Below, piece after piece: positions 8,188 through 17,019 of a stretch of 43,596 nucleotides of DNA; the stretch's first letter is position 1; each line of letters starts with the position of its first letter. Both the position numbers and the translations under genes were made by a program. Source of the stretch: Thermaurantimonas aggregans (GTDB lineage: Bacteria > Bacteroidota > Bacteroidia > Flavobacteriales > Schleiferiaceae); contig NZ_BHZE01000024.1 of the NCBI RefSeq assembly GCF_003851885.1, forward strand, positions 1 through 43,596, read 5' to 3'. The notes under the pieces were generated by a model that worked only from the letters and a program-made list of their open reading frames with translations, was not told where the DNA came from and did not search any database.

Positions 8188-9326
8188 GGGTTGTATTGTT
8201 TTAAAAAGTTGAATATGTGCGTGATGATGTGGTCTTGCTGCTCGGTTGTGAGCTCTGTATGCATAGGCAACGAAATGACTGATTTACACAGTCGTTCGGC
8301 TACCGGAAAGTCTCCATCTTTGTATCGATCGCTGCGATAAGCTTTCTGCTGGTGCAGCGGCACCGGATAATAAATCATGGCAGGAATCTGATGCTCAGCT
8401 AGATATTTTTTGAGTGCGTCTCGATCGACTTTGGGGTGTAAGGTGAGGGTGTATTGATGAAACACATGGGTGGAATTAGCCACTCGGAAAGGTGTTTTTA
8501 TCAATGGATGGTCGGCAAACGCTCTGTCGTAATAGGCAGCGGCCTTTTGGCGTGCGCGTGTATAGTCGTCAAGACGCCTAAGCTTCACATCGAGTATGGC
8601 AGCTTGAATGGTGTCCAGGCGGCTGTTTACGCCGATGATATCGTGGTAGTACTGCACGCTTTGACCGTGATTTGCGATCATGCGCAGTTTTTCTGCCAAG
8701 GCATCATCGTTGGTAAACATGGCTCCACCATCGCCATAGCAGCCGAGATTTTTTGATGGGAAAAAGGAAGTACATCCGATATGTCCGATAGTGCCGGCTT
8801 TCATTACACGCCCGTCGCTGAAGGTATAATCTGCATTGATGGCCTGGGCGGTGTCCTCGATTACAGACAGATTGTGCCGGCGTGCTATGTCCATGATGCG
8901 CTCCATATCGGCGCATTGGCCAAATAGATGCACTGGTACTATGGCCTTGGTGCGCGGGGTGATAGCTTTTTCGATTTTCTCAGGGTCGATCAGAAATGAA
9001 TCTTCCTCCACATCTACCAATATAGGCGTGAGCTTCAGCAATGCAATCACTTCAGCAGTCGCCACATATGTAAATGTAGCTGTGATAACTTCATCTCCTG
9101 GTTGCAGGTCGAGTGCCATCATGGCGAGCTGGAGTGCGTCTGTGCCGTTAGCACACGGTATTACGTGTTTTACATTCAGGTGTTTTTGAAGATTTTCTTT
9201 AAATCGCTTGACAGCCGGCCCGTTAATGAAGGCTGTACTTTCGATTACTTCTTGAATGGCTGTGTCTATTTCTTCTTTTATGTGCTGGTATTGGGTGGCC
9301 AGGTCCACCATTCGTATTTCTTTCAT
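8184..9326 (-). CDS. DegT/DnrJ/EryC1/StrS-family sugar aminotransferase
   Basis: This 380-residue PLP enzyme belongs to the family that transaminates keto-sugar nucleotides during polysaccharide and glycan synthesis. The PLP lysine is probably Lys192 in FFPSKNLGCYGDGG, and the segment IEDTAQA near residue 157 is also typical. It sits directly upstream of ugd with a four-base overlap, so the pair probably acts on UDP-sugars. The precise sugar product cannot be told from sequence. A TAnnTTTG motif lies 30 bases upstream of the ATG and gives the operon its promoter. Confidence 0.9.
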   Translation of the reverse strand: MKEIRMVDLATQYQHIKEEIDTAIQEVIESTAFINGPAVKRFKENLQKHLNVKHVIPCANGTDALQLAMMALDLQPGDEVITATFTYVATAEVIALLKLTPILVDVEEDSFLIDPEKIEKAITPRTKAIVPVHLFGQCADMERIMDIARRHNLSVIEDTAQAINADYTFSDGRVMKAGTIGHIGCTSFFPSKNLGCYGDGGAMFTNDDALAEKLRMIANHGQSVQYYHDIIGVNSRLDTIQAAILDVKLRRLDDYTRARQKAAAYYDRAFADHPLIKTPFRVANSTHVFHQYTLTLHPKVDRDALKKYLAEHQIPAMIYYPVPLHQQKAYRSDRYKDGDFPVAERLCKSVISLPMHTELTTEQQDHIITHIFNFLKQYNP

Positions 9327-9355
9327 TCAGCTCCTATCACTTGATCTAAAGGCGA

Positions 9356-9363
9356 CAAATGTA
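9356..9363 (-). promoter_or_regulatory. Bacteroidota -7 promoter motif for the aminotransferase-ugd operon
   Basis: The minus strand reads TACATTTG, a full match to TAnnTTTG, 30 bases before the aminotransferase ATG. It is back to back with the plus-strand promoter at 9378-9407. Confidence 0.5.
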
Positions 9364-9377
9364 AGGGGTGTAGTTAG

Positions 9378-9407
9378 TTGCATTCCTGATAAAGTTCAAT
9401 ATATTTG
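9378..9407 (+). promoter_or_regulatory. full Bacteroidota promoter (-33 TTG and -7 TATATTTG)
   Basis: TTG at 9378-9380 is followed after exactly 19 bases by TATATTTG at 9400-9407. This matches both boxes and the spacing of the Bacteroidota primary-sigma promoter. Transcription would begin near 9414, which favours the ATG at 9440 over the in-frame TTG at 9419 as the start of the next gene. Confidence 0.65.
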
Positions 9408-9439
9408 CTTTTGATTCTTTGAAAAGTGCGGATTTTTTG

Positions 9440-10216
9440 ATGAAAAATCGATTTTTTTTCTTTTTGTTCTCCGGATTTTTTTTGTTTGAACAGTCTTACA
9501 GTCAGTTTCGGGTCAAGGATGACACTCTCGGAGGCTTTTTTATACCGATCAATTTTTCAGCATCAGTTCCTTCGCAGCAGCTGGCCGAACGATTTGGTCA
9601 CAGCTACCGCACTGGTACAGGTTGTTTTTACCGCACTTTTTCAGGATGGACGTTTGGTGTAGAGGCCGATTTTTGGTTTGGCGATCGGGTGCTTACGCGC
9701 GACCAGATTCTCAAATCTGTTTCAAATGAACAGGGTCTGGTATTAGATCACATGGGTCTTGACGCCAATTTAATGACCTTTCAGCGCGGGTGGATTGCCT
9801 CTTTCTATACAGGTAATCTTATCCGCGTGCTCAATCATAATCCCAACTCAGGAATACTCATCACAGCAGGGGGTGGATTTTTACAGCACCGTATCCGGTT
9901 GGAGAGTGGGCATCAGCAGTCGATTATTTACCAGATTGAAAACGAATACCAACGCGGTTACGATCGCCTCAATGTAGGCTGGCAGGGACGAGTGTTCATA
10001 GGATATTTACATGCCGGTAATTATCAGACCTATAATTTCATCGTAGGTATTGAACACCTCTACGGCCGCACTTCGAGTGTACGAGGCTTCGACTATGCCA
10101 CAGGTTTGCCCGACGAAGGAGTGATGACCAATGGCCTCACATCGCTGAAGGTCAGTTGGTTTTTCAGTATGTACAGGGAACGAGTGACAAAAGAAAAAAA
10201 GTATTTCTATTATTAG
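9440..10216 (+). CDS. predicted outer-membrane beta-barrel protein, uncharacterised
   Basis: This 258-residue protein has a signal peptide (Lys-Asn-Arg, then a phenylalanine-rich core, ending SYSQ) and alternating aromatic and hydrophobic strands, as expected for a small outer-membrane barrel. I do not recognise a specific family. The ATG at 9440 is chosen over the TTG at 9419 because it sits at the start of the signal peptide and fits the promoter just upstream. It ends in a basic tail with KEKKYFYY, not the usual terminal phenylalanine. Repeat copy B begins 41 bases after its stop on the same strand. Confidence 0.6.
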   Translation: MKNRFFFFLFSGFFLFEQSYSQFRVKDDTLGGFFIPINFSASVPSQQLAERFGHSYRTGTGCFYRTFSGWTFGVEADFWFGDRVLTRDQILKSVSNEQGLVLDHMGLDANLMTFQRGWIASFYTGNLIRVLNHNPNSGILITAGGGFLQHRIRLESGHQQSIIYQIENEYQRGYDRLNVGWQGRVFIGYLHAGNYQTYNFIVGIEHLYGRTSSVRGFDYATGLPDEGVMTNGLTSLKVSWFFSMYRERVTKEKKYFYY

Positions 10217-10257
10217 GCATCTCCTTCTCACTACACTACTATCAATTTTTATTATTT

Positions 10258-10396
10258 GGGCGTGCCCCAGGCTAAGCGCAGATTGCGCTGTCGCCTGGGT
10301 CGGCGTGCTACGGGGTACGCTTCGCTTCCGTGCTTTGGCAGCTCTGCGAGCTTGCCTTCGCACCGCGCTTACGCGCGCCCTTCGCATGCCTCACGC
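10258..10396 (+). repeat. copy B of the dispersed structured element (divergent subtype)
   Basis: It begins GGGCGTGCCCC and ends CTCACGC like the other copies. The first stem is CCCAGGC (10266-10272) with GCCTGGG (10293-10299), enclosing AGCGCA (10275-10280) with TGCGCT (10284-10289). GGGTCGG follows. The core is shorter and different from copies A, C and D, with its own hairpins, for example GGCAGCTC with GAGCTTGCC. It lies 41 bases after the stop of the outer-membrane protein gene, same strand, with a T-rich run before it. Confidence 0.65.
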
Positions 10397-10516
10397 AAAA
10401 GCAATTCAAAGGCGTAAGATCATAAACTTAACTCCTACTTTTACTATTTGCAGAACTCAACTCATGAAATTCTTTCGATTCAAATCATCATTTACAGTAA
10501 GCTCCTATACTCTCGC

Positions 10517-10903
10517 ATGACTTACGAAGTGAAAATGCGCATCGACAAATTTCTTTGGTGTGTACGGTTGTTTAAAACGCGATCACTGGCTACAGAGGCC
10601 TGTAATGCCGGCAAAATCACAATTGACGGACAGGCAGTAAAACCCTCGCGAGAGGTGAAGCCTGGCATAACCTTCACCTATCGTAATGCAGGAATCAACT
10701 ACGTGTATGAAGTGAAAGACTTGCCCAAGTCGCGTGTAGGTGCCCCCTTAGTTAAAAATTATCTCGAAAATAAAACCCCACAAGAAGAACTTGAAAAACT
10801 CGAAATGATCCGTTTGGCCAAGGCATTTGCCCGGCCAAAAGGCATGGGCCGCCCTACAAAAAAAGAACGTCGCGACATCGAATCATTTCTCGACGAAGAC
10901 TGA
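10517..10903 (+). CDS. S4-domain RNA-binding protein (Hsp15/HslR-like)
   Basis: This 128-residue protein carries an S4 RNA-binding domain at its N-terminus (MRIDKFLWCVRLFKTRSLA, then a GKITIDGQAVKPS turn) and a basic C-terminal tail. It resembles Hsp15, which in E. coli binds stalled 50S subunits carrying peptidyl-tRNA; the same role here is an inference. ATG codons at 10517 and 10535 are both possible; the S4 domain itself starts at the second. The frame is open back to 10448 without family support. Its 3' end overlaps the end of convergent hemH by 21 bases. Confidence 0.85.
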   Translation: MTYEVKMRIDKFLWCVRLFKTRSLATEACNAGKITIDGQAVKPSREVKPGITFTYRNAGINYVYEVKDLPKSRVGAPLVKNYLENKTPQEELEKLEMIRLAKAFARPKGMGRPTKKERRDIESFLDED

Positions 10904-11920
10904 ACGCATCGTCTCTTCGGCTAATTGTACCACTGTATCCACCCAAAGCTCATTTACATTCAAACAAGGAATTCTTGTAAAGTGCTCTCCGCCATTTGAT
11001 TCAAAGATTTCTTTGCCTTCGTCGTCGAGTTCTTCGATGGTTTCAAGGCAATCGGCCACGAAGGCAGGGCTTACCACAACGAGTTTTTTCACCCCCTCTT
11101 TTGGCAGATTTTTTAATCGCTCAGCTGTGTAAGGTTGTAGCCATTTGTCAGAACCAAGCCTTGATTGAAATGAAAAGCTGTATTTATCCTTAGGAATATT
11201 GAGCAATTCAGCCACGCGGTCGGTTGTCACTTTTACCTGATGACGGTAGCAAAACTGATGCGCTGGTGAAGGTACTTCGCAACAGTTGTCTACCTTCATA
11301 CAGTGGCAGCCGGTGATGTCCGATTTCAGAATGTGGCGCACAGGCACACCATGATAGGTAAATAAGATGTGGTCGTAGGGCTCTGAAAGAAATGGCCGAA
11401 TGGACTCGGCGAGAGCTCTTAAATACGACGGATGGTTGTAAAAAGGCGGAACTGTAAGTAGCTGAAAGGAATATTTACCGGCATTAAAGGCTGCTTTCAC
11501 GTGCTCTACTGCGGTTTCATAGCTGCTCATGGCGTAGTGTGGGTAAAGAGGCACCATTATTACAGCATCGAGATCTGGATGCTCTTTAGCGATCTGCTCA
11601 AGAACTGCAGAAGGTGTCGGATTGGCATACCGCATACAGTAGTAGGCCGGTATACCTGATTTTGCAGCTACGAGTTTGGTAAGATTTTCAGTGATGGCAA
11701 TAAGAGGTGCCCCCTCTTTTGTCCAGATTCTACGGTATTTTGCTGCGCTTTTCGGGGCGCGAAAGGGAGAGATAATTCCTTTGACCAGCAATGTTCTCCA
11801 GAATTTTGGAATGTCAATCACCCGCTCATCCATCAGAAATTCATTGAGATACACTCGAACATCACGTGTTTCGGGGGAATCGGGAGAGCCAAGGTTTACG
11901 AGTATTAAAGCCGTTTTCAA
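10883..11920 (-). CDS. hemH: ferrochelatase
   Basis: This 345-residue enzyme inserts ferrous iron into protoporphyrin IX, the last step of haem synthesis. The N-terminus LVNLGSPDSPE is characteristic, the active-site histidine is His190 in FTYHGVP, and the later segment FQSRLGSDKWLQPYT is also typical. Several cysteines lie around residues 206-222 (TGCHCMKVDNCCE), in a region that carries metal-binding cysteines in some ferrochelatases, but the C-terminal Fe-S cluster motif is not evident. It lies 26 bases downstream of tyrS on the same strand and has no promoter motif of its own, so cotranscription is likely. Confidence 0.94.
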   Translation of the reverse strand: MKTALILVNLGSPDSPETRDVRVYLNEFLMDERVIDIPKFWRTLLVKGIISPFRAPKSAAKYRRIWTKEGAPLIAITENLTKLVAAKSGIPAYYCMRYANPTPSAVLEQIAKEHPDLDAVIMVPLYPHYAMSSYETAVEHVKAAFNAGKYSFQLLTVPPFYNHPSYLRALAESIRPFLSEPYDHILFTYHGVPVRHILKSDITGCHCMKVDNCCEVPSPAHQFCYRHQVKVTTDRVAELLNIPKDKYSFSFQSRLGSDKWLQPYTAERLKNLPKEGVKKLVVVSPAFVADCLETIEELDDEGKEIFESNGGEHFTRIPCLNVNELWVDTVVQLAEETMRSVFVEK

Positions 11921-11946
11921 TTGTTGTGATCGTTTCAGATTGAGAT

Positions 11947-13233
11947 TTATACGAATTTCACCAGAAAATAGTTTTTCTTCCCTTTTTGAATCACCATATA
12001 GCGGCCGTTGAGGATTTGAGAGGATGTTATCGGCTGATTTTCACTCCATTTTTCTTTATTGATGTGTACAGCTCCTTGTTGCAGCATACGACGGGCTTCA
12101 CCTCTTGAGGGAAATGCGCCTGAAACGTCGGCTAAAAAGACAGCCGCCTCACTTGGCGTGTCGAGCGTTGATTTGCTGAGCTCAGCCATGGGTACTCCCT
12201 CAAATACTTGCAAGAAGGTGCGCTCGTCGAGCGAGGCGAGATCTTCGGTCGATGATTTACCAAAGAGTATTTCTGAGGCTTTGAGAGCAGTCTGGTATTC
12301 TTTTTCTCCATGCACCATAGTGGTTACGGATTTGCCCAGAGCTTTTTGTAGAGTGCGCGTATGGGGCGCTGCTCTGTGTTGCTCAATGAGCGCTTCAGTT
12401 TCTTCTTTCGTAAAAGTGGTAAATATCTTAATGTATTTCTCAGCGTCTTCGTCAGATACATTAAGCCAGAATTGATAAAAGGCATAAGGCGAAGTTTTAT
12501 GAGGGTCGAGCCACACACTGCCACTTTCGGTTTTTCCGAATTTAGTGCCGTCGGCTTTGGTAATCAGTGGAACGGTGAGTGCATACGCTGTGCCACCTTC
12601 CATCCTTCGGATCAGTTCCGTACCTGTCACAATGTTGCCCCATTGATCGGAGCCGCCGAGCTGTATGGTCACATTGTTGTGTTTCCAGAGATGATAAAAG
12701 TCGTACCCTTGGATCAGTTGATATGAAAATTCGGTAAACGACAAACCACTGCCTTCTTCTAGCCTTTTTTTTACGGAGTCTTTGGCCATCATGTAATTGA
12801 CCGTGATGTGCTTACCTACATCGCGAATGAAGTCGAGGAAGCTAAATTGTGACATCCAGTCATAGTTGTTTACTAATTCAGCTTTATTGCTGATAGAATC
12901 GGAAAAGTCAAGGAACTGAGACAATTGCTTCTTGATACATTCTACATTGTGAGCTAAGGTTTCTTTATCGAGTAGATTTCTCTCAGCCGATTTAAAGCTT
13001 GGGTCGCCTATCATTCCTGTAGCTCCACCTACCAGGGCGTAGGGTTTGTGACCTGCTCTTTGAAAGTGAAGCAAGGTCATCACACCTACCAAATGACCAA
13101 TGTGTAATGAGTCTGCTGTGGGATCAAAACCAAGATATGCCGAGCACATGCCGGTTTTTACGTGGTTCTCTAGTCCTGGCGTCATATCGTGCAACATGCC
13201 GCGCCAGGTTAGCTCATGTAGTATGTCAATCAT
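11947..13233 (-). CDS. tyrS: tyrosyl-tRNA synthetase
   Basis: This 428-residue class I synthetase charges tRNA-Tyr. The HIGH-like motif SLHIGHLVG lies at about residues 42-50 and the KMSKS equivalent KFGKT at about residues 230-235. An S4-type RNA-binding domain occupies the C-terminal 70 residues. Length and layout match bacterial TyrS. A TAnnTTTG motif lies 28 bases upstream of the ATG, and hemH follows in the same direction. Confidence 0.95.
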   Translation of the reverse strand: MIDILHELTWRGMLHDMTPGLENHVKTGMCSAYLGFDPTADSLHIGHLVGVMTLLHFQRAGHKPYALVGGATGMIGDPSFKSAERNLLDKETLAHNVECIKKQLSQFLDFSDSISNKAELVNNYDWMSQFSFLDFIRDVGKHITVNYMMAKDSVKKRLEEGSGLSFTEFSYQLIQGYDFYHLWKHNNVTIQLGGSDQWGNIVTGTELIRRMEGGTAYALTVPLITKADGTKFGKTESGSVWLDPHKTSPYAFYQFWLNVSDEDAEKYIKIFTTFTKEETEALIEQHRAAPHTRTLQKALGKSVTTMVHGEKEYQTALKASEILFGKSSTEDLASLDERTFLQVFEGVPMAELSKSTLDTPSEAAVFLADVSGAFPSRGEARRMLQQGAVHINKEKWSENQPITSSQILNGRYMVIQKGKKNYFLVKFV

Positions 13234-13540
13234 CGTAACTTTTTAAAGTTTTTAGGTCGACAAAGTTAGGCGCAGGAAATTCAAAAAGTTTGCTAAGATA
13301 GATTGCTATTAATTATGATATATTGATTATCAGGCAAATAAAAAAGTAAGTGCTTTGATTTGATGCATATTTTTCGGATGGATGAGCATTCTGTAGGATA
13401 ATAAACATTTTTCGATTTATACTTTGAAAAACAGCTGTTTAAAAAAGTTATAAGCGAATTTGGTATTTTTTTAAAAATAAAAAATTTTTATACTATCATA
13501 TTTGTCCCTGCTTTTAGAATAAAGGTAAAGCCGCTACCCT
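13234..13540. other. AT-rich divergent intergenic region
   Basis: This 307-base gap separates divergent tyrS and a membrane protein gene. It holds the tyrS promoter motif at 13261-13268 and a near-match CATATTTG at 13497-13504 that could serve the plus-strand gene. I see no gene or strong hairpin. Confidence 0.4.
13261..13268 (-). promoter_or_regulatory. Bacteroidota -7 promoter motif for tyrS
   Basis: The minus strand reads TAACTTTG, a full match to TAnnTTTG, 28 bases before the tyrS ATG. Confidence 0.5.
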
Positions 13541-14023
13541 ATGAGTATTAACAATAGAGAATTAATCACGCTACTCCGCATTGTATTGTTTATTTTGGTG
13601 CTTTTAATTCCTTTAGATTTTGCTCTGTCGCTCATTCCGGGTAAGGTTGGTAATTACTTTGAAGATCACATTATGGCCATAGTTTCCGGAATTTTAATTT
13701 TCATTATTTTCTTACTGAGAATCAAGTATTTCTATTTCGAGGCTGAGTATGAAATCATTCATTTGCGACAGAGGCCATTGATGTTTGACTACATGACGCT
13801 ACTGAATTCGTATGGATATAGCAGATATGAGTTTCCCAAAAAGCTTTTGAAAGACGTTTATGTAGAAAACTTTCTTTGGTTTAAAACGCTTGTATTCGTT
13901 GTAGAAACTTCGACCGGTAAGCTCAGGGAGCGCACCATTGATGTTACATATCTCTCAAATCGAAAGCTCGACGAGGTGCTGCGCACCATGAGATCGATTG
14001 TTGAGCAAAATAAGTTGAAATAA
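13541..14023 (+). CDS. uncharacterised membrane protein with two N-terminal helices
   Basis: This 160-residue protein has two predicted membrane helices (about residues 9-32 and 42-62). A soluble domain of about 95 residues follows, mixing basic and aromatic residues, which could be a small beta-rich cytoplasmic domain. I do not recognise a family. It lies 36 bases before another small membrane protein on the same strand, but a promoter motif between them suggests the next gene can be transcribed separately. Confidence 0.7.
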   Translation: MSINNRELITLLRIVLFILVLLIPLDFALSLIPGKVGNYFEDHIMAIVSGILIFIIFLLRIKYFYFEAEYEIIHLRQRPLMFDYMTLLNSYGYSRYEFPKKLLKDVYVENFLWFKTLVFVVETSTGKLRERTIDVTYLSNRKLDEVLRTMRSIVEQNKLK

Positions 14024-14029
14024 TTCTTC

Positions 14030-14037
14030 TATTTTTG
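14030..14037 (+). promoter_or_regulatory. Bacteroidota -7 promoter motif before the cytochrome-B-like gene
   Basis: TATTTTTG matches TAnnTTTG and lies 22 bases before the ATG at 14060. It would drive the downstream hflX group from within the gap. Confidence 0.45.
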
Positions 14038-14059
14038 CGTGTGTTAACGCATTAGAATC

Positions 14060-14500
14060 ATGTATATAGGTTTTAAGCATCTTCATTCTTTTTTGCCTTA
14101 CATCTTTTTTATACTTGGATTATACCTTGTCGTTGTATCGCTGATTCGTTGGAAATCGAGAAACTCCTACAACAAAACCGACGGATTGCTAAGAACTATT
14201 GTGCTCTCATTAGCGCATATACAGCTGCTTGTTGGACTTGTTTTATATTTCATTTCGCCCATTACACAAAGCGCATTTGCTGACTTTGGCGCGGCCATGA
14301 AGGATTCCACACTTCGCTTATATGCTGTGGAGCACATTTCAATTAATATTCTTGCGATTGTACTCATGACGATAGGTAGCTCAAAAGCCAAAAAAGAAAT
14401 CATCGAATTCAAAAAGCACAAGTTGGTTTTCATCTATTTTGGAATGGGTATTGTCTTGATTTTAAGCCGTATACCCTGGCATGTGTGGCCTAACCTATGA
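14060..14500 (+). CDS. four-helix membrane protein of the Bacteroidota cytochrome-B-like family
   Basis: This 146-residue protein has four predicted membrane helices and conserved-looking histidines in or near them: His8 and His10 near the start, one in AHIQLLVG, one in VEHISINI and one in the final PWHVWPNL. Similar flavobacterial proteins are commonly labelled cytochrome B, and some are mislabelled as a ribosomal protein. Haem binding is an inference from the histidines. It overlaps hflX by four bases (ATGA), so the two are translationally coupled although no functional link is obvious. Confidence 0.7.
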   Translation: MYIGFKHLHSFLPYIFFILGLYLVVVSLIRWKSRNSYNKTDGLLRTIVLSLAHIQLLVGLVLYFISPITQSAFADFGAAMKDSTLRLYAVEHISINILAIVLMTIGSSKAKKEIIEFKKHKLVFIYFGMGIVLILSRIPWHVWPNL

Positions 14501-15717
14501 TTGAACAAAAAATACGACCAGGGCTAAGTCGAGAAAAGGCCATCTTAGTAGGTGTAAGTGTAGCTGGTCAGTCAGACGAAAAGACAAAAGAGTACTTAGA
14601 AGAGCTTCGTTTTTTAGCAGATACTGCTGGAGCCGCTGTAGTGGATGTTTTAACTCAAAAACTACCGCATCCTAATCCAGCTACATACATAGGTACGGGT
14701 AAACTCGAAGAATTGGCTGAAAAAGTAAAAGCTCACGAGTGTAACCTTGTAATTTTCGATGACGAACTGAGTGCCACGCAAATTCGGAACTTAGAGAGGG
14801 CCTTAAATGTAAAAATTCTCGACCGCACGAGTTTAATTCTAGACATTTTTGCCACTCGTGCGCGTACAGCACATGCCCGTACACAAGTAGAACTAGCGCA
14901 GTACGAGTATCTTCTGCCACGCCTTACACGTATGTGGACGCACTTGGAACGCCAAAAAGGAGGTATTGGTCTGAGGGGTCCTGGTGAAACACAGATTGAA
15001 ACCGACCGAAGAATCATCCAGCAAAAAATTGCTCTGCTCAAGGAAAAGCTCCAAAAGATCGATCGCCAAATGGCAACCCAGCGAAAACATCGAGTAGAAA
15101 TGGTGCGCGTGGCACTGGTCGGTTACACTAATGTAGGCAAATCAACCCTTATGAATTTGCTGGCCAAAGCCAACGTTTTCGCTGAGAACAAACTATTTGC
15201 TACTTTAGATACAACTGTCCGCAAGGTTGTACTACAAGACGTAAGTTTCTTGCTGAGCGACACCGTTGGATTTATCCGCAAATTGCCGACTCAGCTGGTT
15301 GAATCCTTTAAATCGACCCTCGATGAAGTGCGCGAGTCTGACATCTTGCTGCATGTAGTAGATATTTCGCATCCGGCATTCGAAGACCACATCATCACGG
15401 TAAACAACACAATTAAGGAAATCCTTGGCGGTGAGGAGAAAAAAGTAATCATGGTCTTCAACAAAATAGACCTGTACAAGCCCTCAGAACGCGATCCATA
15501 CGACCTTACTCCGCTCAGGCCCGATCAATTCACCATAGACGAGTGGCAACAAACTTGGATGGCAAAAACACATGGCGACTGTGTCTTCATCTCCGCTCAA
15601 AACAAACTTAATATTGATGCCCTTCGAGAACTTTTGTATCGGGAGGTGCGTAAAATCAGAGATGAACGCTATCCGTATTCGCATTTGAATTTGTCTGAAA
15701 ATTTTTCTGAAGAATGA
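14497..15717 (+). CDS. hflX: ribosome-associated GTPase HflX
   Basis: This 406-residue protein has the HflX N-terminal domain (residues 1-185, with the glycine-rich linker GGIGLRGPGETQIETDRR at about 155-172). The GTPase domain has a P-loop GYTNVGKS at residues 209-216, DTVGF as G3 and NKID as G4. HflX splits stalled or hibernating ribosomes in studied bacteria. It overlaps its upstream and downstream neighbours by four bases each, making a coupled three-gene run. Confidence 0.94.
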   Translation: MIEQKIRPGLSREKAILVGVSVAGQSDEKTKEYLEELRFLADTAGAAVVDVLTQKLPHPNPATYIGTGKLEELAEKVKAHECNLVIFDDELSATQIRNLERALNVKILDRTSLILDIFATRARTAHARTQVELAQYEYLLPRLTRMWTHLERQKGGIGLRGPGETQIETDRRIIQQKIALLKEKLQKIDRQMATQRKHRVEMVRVALVGYTNVGKSTLMNLLAKANVFAENKLFATLDTTVRKVVLQDVSFLLSDTVGFIRKLPTQLVESFKSTLDEVRESDILLHVVDISHPAFEDHIITVNNTIKEILGGEEKKVIMVFNKIDLYKPSERDPYDLTPLRPDQFTIDEWQQTWMAKTHGDCVFISAQNKLNIDALRELLYREVRKIRDERYPYSHLNLSENFSEE

Positions 15718-16775
15718 AGTACGTCACATTAGGTCGTTCAGGTCTCAAAGTTTCTGAGCTTTGCTTTGGCGCAATGGGTTTAGGCCAAGACTGGAACTGG
15801 GGTGCTGACCGACAAACATCTTTTGAGCTGCTTGAAACTTTCGCAAACGCTGGCGGCAATTTTATCGATACAGCCAATCTCTACACCGATGGTACCAGCG
15901 AGAAACTCATTGGTGAATTTATACAATCGCATCGCGATTCTTTTGTCATTGCCACAAAATATACTTTGGCCGATACCAGACCGGGCATTAAAGCCGTGCT
16001 CGATGGGCAAAAGGGCAATGTAAACGGCACAGGAAATAACCGCAAGAATCTGTTAAGGAGCCTTACTGAAAGCTTCAAAAGGCTTAAAACGGATTACATC
16101 GATATTCTGTACTTACACATTTGGGATCACCTTACGCCTATCGATGAAGTAATGCGGGCTTTTGACGATGTAGTTTCTCGAGGTTTGGTACATTACATAG
16201 CCATAAGTGATACGCCGGCTTGGGTGGTAAGCCGCGCTCAAACCATTGCAGAGCTGAGGGGTTGGGCACAGTTTGTAGCACTGCAAGTCGAATACAGCCT
16301 GCAACAGCGCACACCCGAGCGCGAGTTAATTCCAATGGCGCAAGAGCTCGGTCTGACCGTTACTGCCTGGGCACCCTTAGCCGGTGGAGCGCTGACGGGC
16401 AAGTATTTAAAGGGTGAAAAGGGGAGGTTGCCTGAAAACAGCAAGCGACTCAGTGCTCAGGCCGAAGCCATCACTCGTGAGGTAATCGGCATCGCCGATC
16501 GCTACAAGGTGCCACCTGGTGTAGTCGCACTGCGCTGGACAATGCAACAACCATTTAAATCTATCCCAATTGTGGGGGCTACAAAGGTTTCTCAGCTGAA
16601 GGAAAATTTAATGGCACTTGACTTTAAACTCGAGCCGGAAGACTTTCAACACTTAAATGTTGTATCAGCCATTGATCTGGGTTTCCCGGGAGCATTTTAT
16701 CGCGAGGAAGGCGTCCGTCAATCAGTATATGGAGGATATTTTGACAAAATCGACCATCCCAATTTACCAAAATAG
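15714..16775 (+). CDS. aldo/keto reductase
   Basis: This 353-residue NADPH-dependent oxidoreductase of the aldo/keto reductase superfamily has the expected tetrad: Asp and Tyr in FIDTANLYTDG, Lys in ATKYT and His in LYLHIWDH. The cofactor segment near the C-terminus reads SIPIVGATK. The substrate cannot be inferred. The ATG overlaps the hflX stop by four bases. The stop lies 10 bases from the end of the convergent DUF2007 gene. Confidence 0.9.
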   Translation: MKYVTLGRSGLKVSELCFGAMGLGQDWNWGADRQTSFELLETFANAGGNFIDTANLYTDGTSEKLIGEFIQSHRDSFVIATKYTLADTRPGIKAVLDGQKGNVNGTGNNRKNLLRSLTESFKRLKTDYIDILYLHIWDHLTPIDEVMRAFDDVVSRGLVHYIAISDTPAWVVSRAQTIAELRGWAQFVALQVEYSLQQRTPERELIPMAQELGLTVTAWAPLAGGALTGKYLKGEKGRLPENSKRLSAQAEAITREVIGIADRYKVPPGVVALRWTMQQPFKSIPIVGATKVSQLKENLMALDFKLEPEDFQHLNVVSAIDLGFPGAFYREEGVRQSVYGGYFDKIDHPNLPK

Positions 16776-16785
16776 AGCTAGAATA

Positions 16786-17019
16786 CTACCTCACTTCGTC
16801 GTAGTAAATGTCGAGGGCTTTTTCATAGTCTTGCAGCATTACGTAAATATCTATATTAAAGCCACTTACTCCAGGGCCTAACAACGTGCTTACATGTTGG
16901 TCTTTGATATAGGTTTTAATGCCGGCACTTTCCAGCTTTGAACAGATCACCAGGGCTTCGGAATGTGAGCCGACACTGGCTAAATGTATCCATTGATTTT
17001 CAATGTCTTTTACTTCCAT
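16786..17019 (-). CDS. DUF2007-like small protein
   Basis: This 77-residue protein fits the DUF2007 pattern: a beta strand, then SHSEALVICSKLESAGIKTYIKD and a final segment with YEKALDIYYDE. These small ferredoxin-fold proteins have been suggested to act in signalling, but no activity is established. It overlaps the end of gldD by 10 bases and is the last gene of the mutY-ssb-gldE-gldD run. Confidence 0.75.
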   Translation of the reverse strand: MEVKDIENQWIHLASVGSHSEALVICSKLESAGIKTYIKDQHVSTLLGPGVSGFNIDIYVMLQDYEKALDIYYDEVR

